From UBA2882 sp051877575 (lineage in GTDB: Bacteria > Bacillota > Clostridia > Lachnospirales > Lachnospiraceae): a stretch of DNA of 64,000 bases. The first letter of the stretch is position 1, and every line of letters starts with the position of its first letter. The stretch covers positions 1 through 64,000 of the forward strand of contig JBJEJA010000052.1 of NCBI GenBank assembly GCA_051877575.1. The letters are read 5' to 3'. Of this stretch, positions 62,480 to 64,000 are shown in pieces. A program made the position numbers and the translations under genes. The notes beneath the pieces were generated by a model. It ran no database searches, had not been told where the DNA came from, and saw only the letters and a list, made by a program, of their open reading frames with translations.

Positions 62480-62849
62480 GCCAGTATTTAAGCGGGTTTC
62501 AGCTAATTTAGTCCTATAAAAAAATCGCATTTTTCATGTGCGAAAAGGGTTAGGACGGCGCCGGAATTAACTCAAATCGAGAGCAAAATGCATTAGTATG
62601 ACACGAGCAGTCAGGGTGTTTTCAAAGGGAAGATTTTAATGACATTCTCACACGAGCTATCTTGTTCGTATAATGGAAACTACTATTTCCTGTACACCAG
62701 TTTCGTGAAGTACAAATAACTGAATAACCATTATTTTGGTAGGACTAAGTTAGTTTTTCGGACTCAAAGTGTGAGTCAGGCTAATCGTAGTCCTACTTTT
62801 TTATTGATTTGCCATGGAAAACTAACTTAGATTAAGGAGGAAGCAGACG
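62480..62849 (+). promoter_or_regulatory. Switching RNA leader of parM
   Basis: There are four copies of one arm type: TAGTCCTA (62509-62516), TTAGGAC (62550-62556), TAGGACTA (62740-62747) and TAGTCCTAC (62788-62796). They can pair as two local hairpins or across the leader. A separate 13-bp pair, CTAAGTTAGTTTT (62745-62757) with AAAACTAACTTAG (62818-62830), overlaps the terminator arm and ends just before AAGGAGG of parM. A TATAAT at 62669 may mark an internal promoter, with a weak -35. Confidence 0.6.
62739..62802 (+). terminator. Intrinsic terminator upstream of parM (attenuator arm)
   Basis: GTAGGACTA pairs with TAGTCCTAC, with an inner hairpin GACTCA/TGAGTC, and six T follow directly. 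It lies 48 bp before the parM start. Confidence 0.75.
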
Positions 62850-63770
62850 ATGAATAACAAAATCGAAGTAATTGGTATTGACCACGGCTGGAGTAATATT
62901 AAAACCTCTTCACAGGTATTCGTTACCGGCGTGAAGGAAATTACAACTGAACCTGCATTATATGATGGCGTTCTTGAGTATAAAGGAAGATATTACAAGG
63001 TCGGAGGCAACAGACAGGAAGTAAAAAGCACAAAGACAGAGGATGATACATTTTATCTTTTGACTCTGGCAGCGGTTGCGAAGGAATTAAGACGAAGGGG
63101 CTTATGTGAAGCAAAGGTGCTCTTGGCGGTAGGATTGCCACTGACACGATTTGGCAGTGAGAAGTCAGACTTTATTAAGTATCTTACAGCGGAAAGGGAT
63201 ATCGAGTTTCTGTTTGAGAATATCAGGTATCATGTGGTAATTGAAAATGTTGCAGTATTTCCACAATGCTATGCGGCAGTTGCGGATAAGCTTCAGACTT
63301 TCAATAAGAAAACCTTGATAGTTGATATCGGGTCATGGACGATTGATATTATGCCGGTTGTAGATAAGGTTCCGGACGAATCAAAATGCGTAACCATTCC
63401 GAAGGGTCTGATAACCTGTATGAGAACCATTAATGAGCAGTGTGTAAGACAGTTGAATGGTGAACTGGATGAGTCTTTTATTCAGGATATTATGAGGTTT
63501 GGCAGATGTGAGATTGACAGAAAGTATTACGACATTGCGAAAGCAGAAATCGAAGCCTTTTGTGAGAAGGTGTATAACTCAATCAGAGAGTATGGATACA
63601 ACTTATCTACAACACCCATTGTATTTGTAGGAGGCGGGGCATCAGTAATGAAGTTGTTTGGAGGACTTTCGCAGAGCAATATTACTTATATTCTGGATGT
63701 TAAGGCAAATGCCAAGGGCTATGAACAGTTAGCTATGATGGCAATTAGAAAGATGAAGAAGCTGGCATAG
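62850..63770 (+). CDS. parM: ParM/StbA-like plasmid segregation actin
   Basis: 306 residues of the actin/hsp70 fold. The first phosphate loop is IGIDHGWSNIKTSSQVFVTG, phosphate 2 is LIVDIGSWTIDIMPVVD, and the adenosine motif is PIVFVGGGASVMKLFGGLS. It forms filaments that push plasmid copies apart when bound by ParR at a centromere site. TAAGGAGG lies upstream. The gene follows the attenuator leader, and parR-like DNA-binding gene starts 12 bp after it. Confidence 0.88.
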   Translation: MNNKIEVIGIDHGWSNIKTSSQVFVTGVKEITTEPALYDGVLEYKGRYYKVGGNRQEVKSTKTEDDTFYLLTLAAVAKELRRRGLCEAKVLLAVGLPLTRFGSEKSDFIKYLTAERDIEFLFENIRYHVVIENVAVFPQCYAAVADKLQTFNKKTLIVDIGSWTIDIMPVVDKVPDESKCVTIPKGLITCMRTINEQCVRQLNGELDESFIQDIMRFGRCEIDRKYYDIAKAEIEAFCEKVYNSIREYGYNLSTTPIVFVGGGASVMKLFGGLSQSNITYILDVKANAKGYEQLAMMAIRKMKKLA

Positions 63771-63782
63771 GAGGTGTGGCAG

Positions 63783-64000
63783 ATGGCATTAGACCATATT
63801 ATTAAGCAATCATGCAGGTTCAATATTAAGAATCCCCAGCATCGCAAGGTTAATGATGTTTTGGTGAACTTAGACCCGGAGATATGTAAGTCAAAGAGCC
63901 AGTTTCTGATAAATGCGGCAGAATATTATATCGACCATTTTGGAAAAGAAGCATTTACAGAAGCAAGAAGAGATGACAGTCCTTATGTTACAAAGAAAGA
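63783..64000 (+). CDS. ParR-like ribbon-helix-helix protein, cut by the window end
   Basis: At least 72 residues are read to the window edge, starting at ATG 63783 with TAGGAGGTG upstream. After a short N terminus, HRKVNDVLVNLDPEICKS and the helix SQFLINAAEYYIDHFG suit a ribbon-helix-helix DNA-binding protein. Position right behind parM supports a ParR-type centromere-binding partner. The C terminus, which would bind the filament, is outside. Confidence 0.65.
   Translation, partial: MALDHIIKQSCRFNIKNPQHRKVNDVLVNLDPEICKSKSQFLINAAEYYIDHFGKEAFTEARRDDSPYVTKK

Larger units (their letters stand above)
62176..64000 (+). mobile_element. Probable left end of an integrated mobile element or plasmid-derived island
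   Basis: After carB comes 670 bp without a normal gene, then a plasmid-type parM and a parR-like gene running off the window. Such partition pairs belong to plasmids and integrative conjugative elements rather than to core chromosome. The boundary is not proven; no repeat or integrase is visible here, because only one side is in the window. The exact left end lies somewhere in 62176-62430. Confidence 0.45.

Noticed and set aside
1..64000. CRISPR arrays, insertion sequences, rRNA genes
   Set aside because: No regularly spaced repeats, transposase frames or rRNA stretches were seen.

Overview
The window looks like chromosome from an anaerobic, spore-lineage Firmicute, most likely family Lachnospiraceae. 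The reasons are moderate AT-richness, strong AGGAGG ribosome binding sites, sigma-A promoters with 17-bp spacers, the gene set (glgC/glgD pair, SpoVG, SpoIIQ-era type cell-wall enzymes of the SleB, GH18 and amidase families, MecA, QueT, DUF1858, DUF951) and fermentative formate metabolism by pyruvate formate-lyase. Nothing in the sequence names the species.

Layout. 1-200: end of a tRNA cluster (Glu, Cys). 259-6834: an AEC permease, an OFA-type major facilitator, a soluble sugar-binding-domain/GGDEF protein, a YdcF-like membrane protein and a Sir2 deacetylase. 6851-12209: the conserved block DUF951, rpsF-ssb-rpsR, then gdpP-rplI-dnaB. 12264-16004 (minus strand): ferredoxin, pflA and a pyruvate formate-lyase that is split into three cistrons, with the glycyl-radical domain as a free 80-residue protein and an unknown small protein between the parts. 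16296-18098: DUF1858, mecA, and a promoter followed by a structured non-coding stretch. 18258-24635: GH18, amidase, tsaC, rpiB, upp, dCMP deaminase and a SleB-type hydrolase. 25391-32443: a complete F-type ATP synthase operon whose c subunit carries sodium-type ligands. 32530-38621: CBS protein, methyltransferase, a large exported protein, queT with a structured leader and a zinc-ribbon protein. 38672-43589 (minus): prs, dnaI-like loader, dnaD-like gene, a cluster of five DnaA boxes, murC. 43967-52226: glgC-glgD, spoVG, ddh, pth, mfd. 52257-56430: an overlapping four-gene cassette ending in a hybrid histidine kinase and containing a second member of the small protein family seen inside the split pfl operon. 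57140-62175: a glycolipid glycosyltransferase, a PlsY-like acyltransferase and carB. 62176-64000: a 670-bp untranslated leader rich in mutually exclusive hairpins, a 13-codon leader ORF, then parM and a parR-like partner. This is probably the left end of an integrated mobile element or plasmid-derived island.

How the parts connect. Formate metabolism (split PFL, PflA, ferredoxin, possibly the OFA transporter) and the ATP synthase describe an anaerobe making acetyl-CoA plus formate and coupling ATP to an ion gradient. Replication genes are unusually well represented (ssb, dnaB, dnaD-like, dnaI-like), and the DnaA-box cluster sits in front of the dnaD-dnaI pair. The items most worth a second look are the three-piece pfl operon with its shared small-protein family, the switching leader in front of parM, the DnaA-box cluster and the orphan structured RNA at 17.5 kb. 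All function calls rest on reading motifs by eye; no database search was possible.
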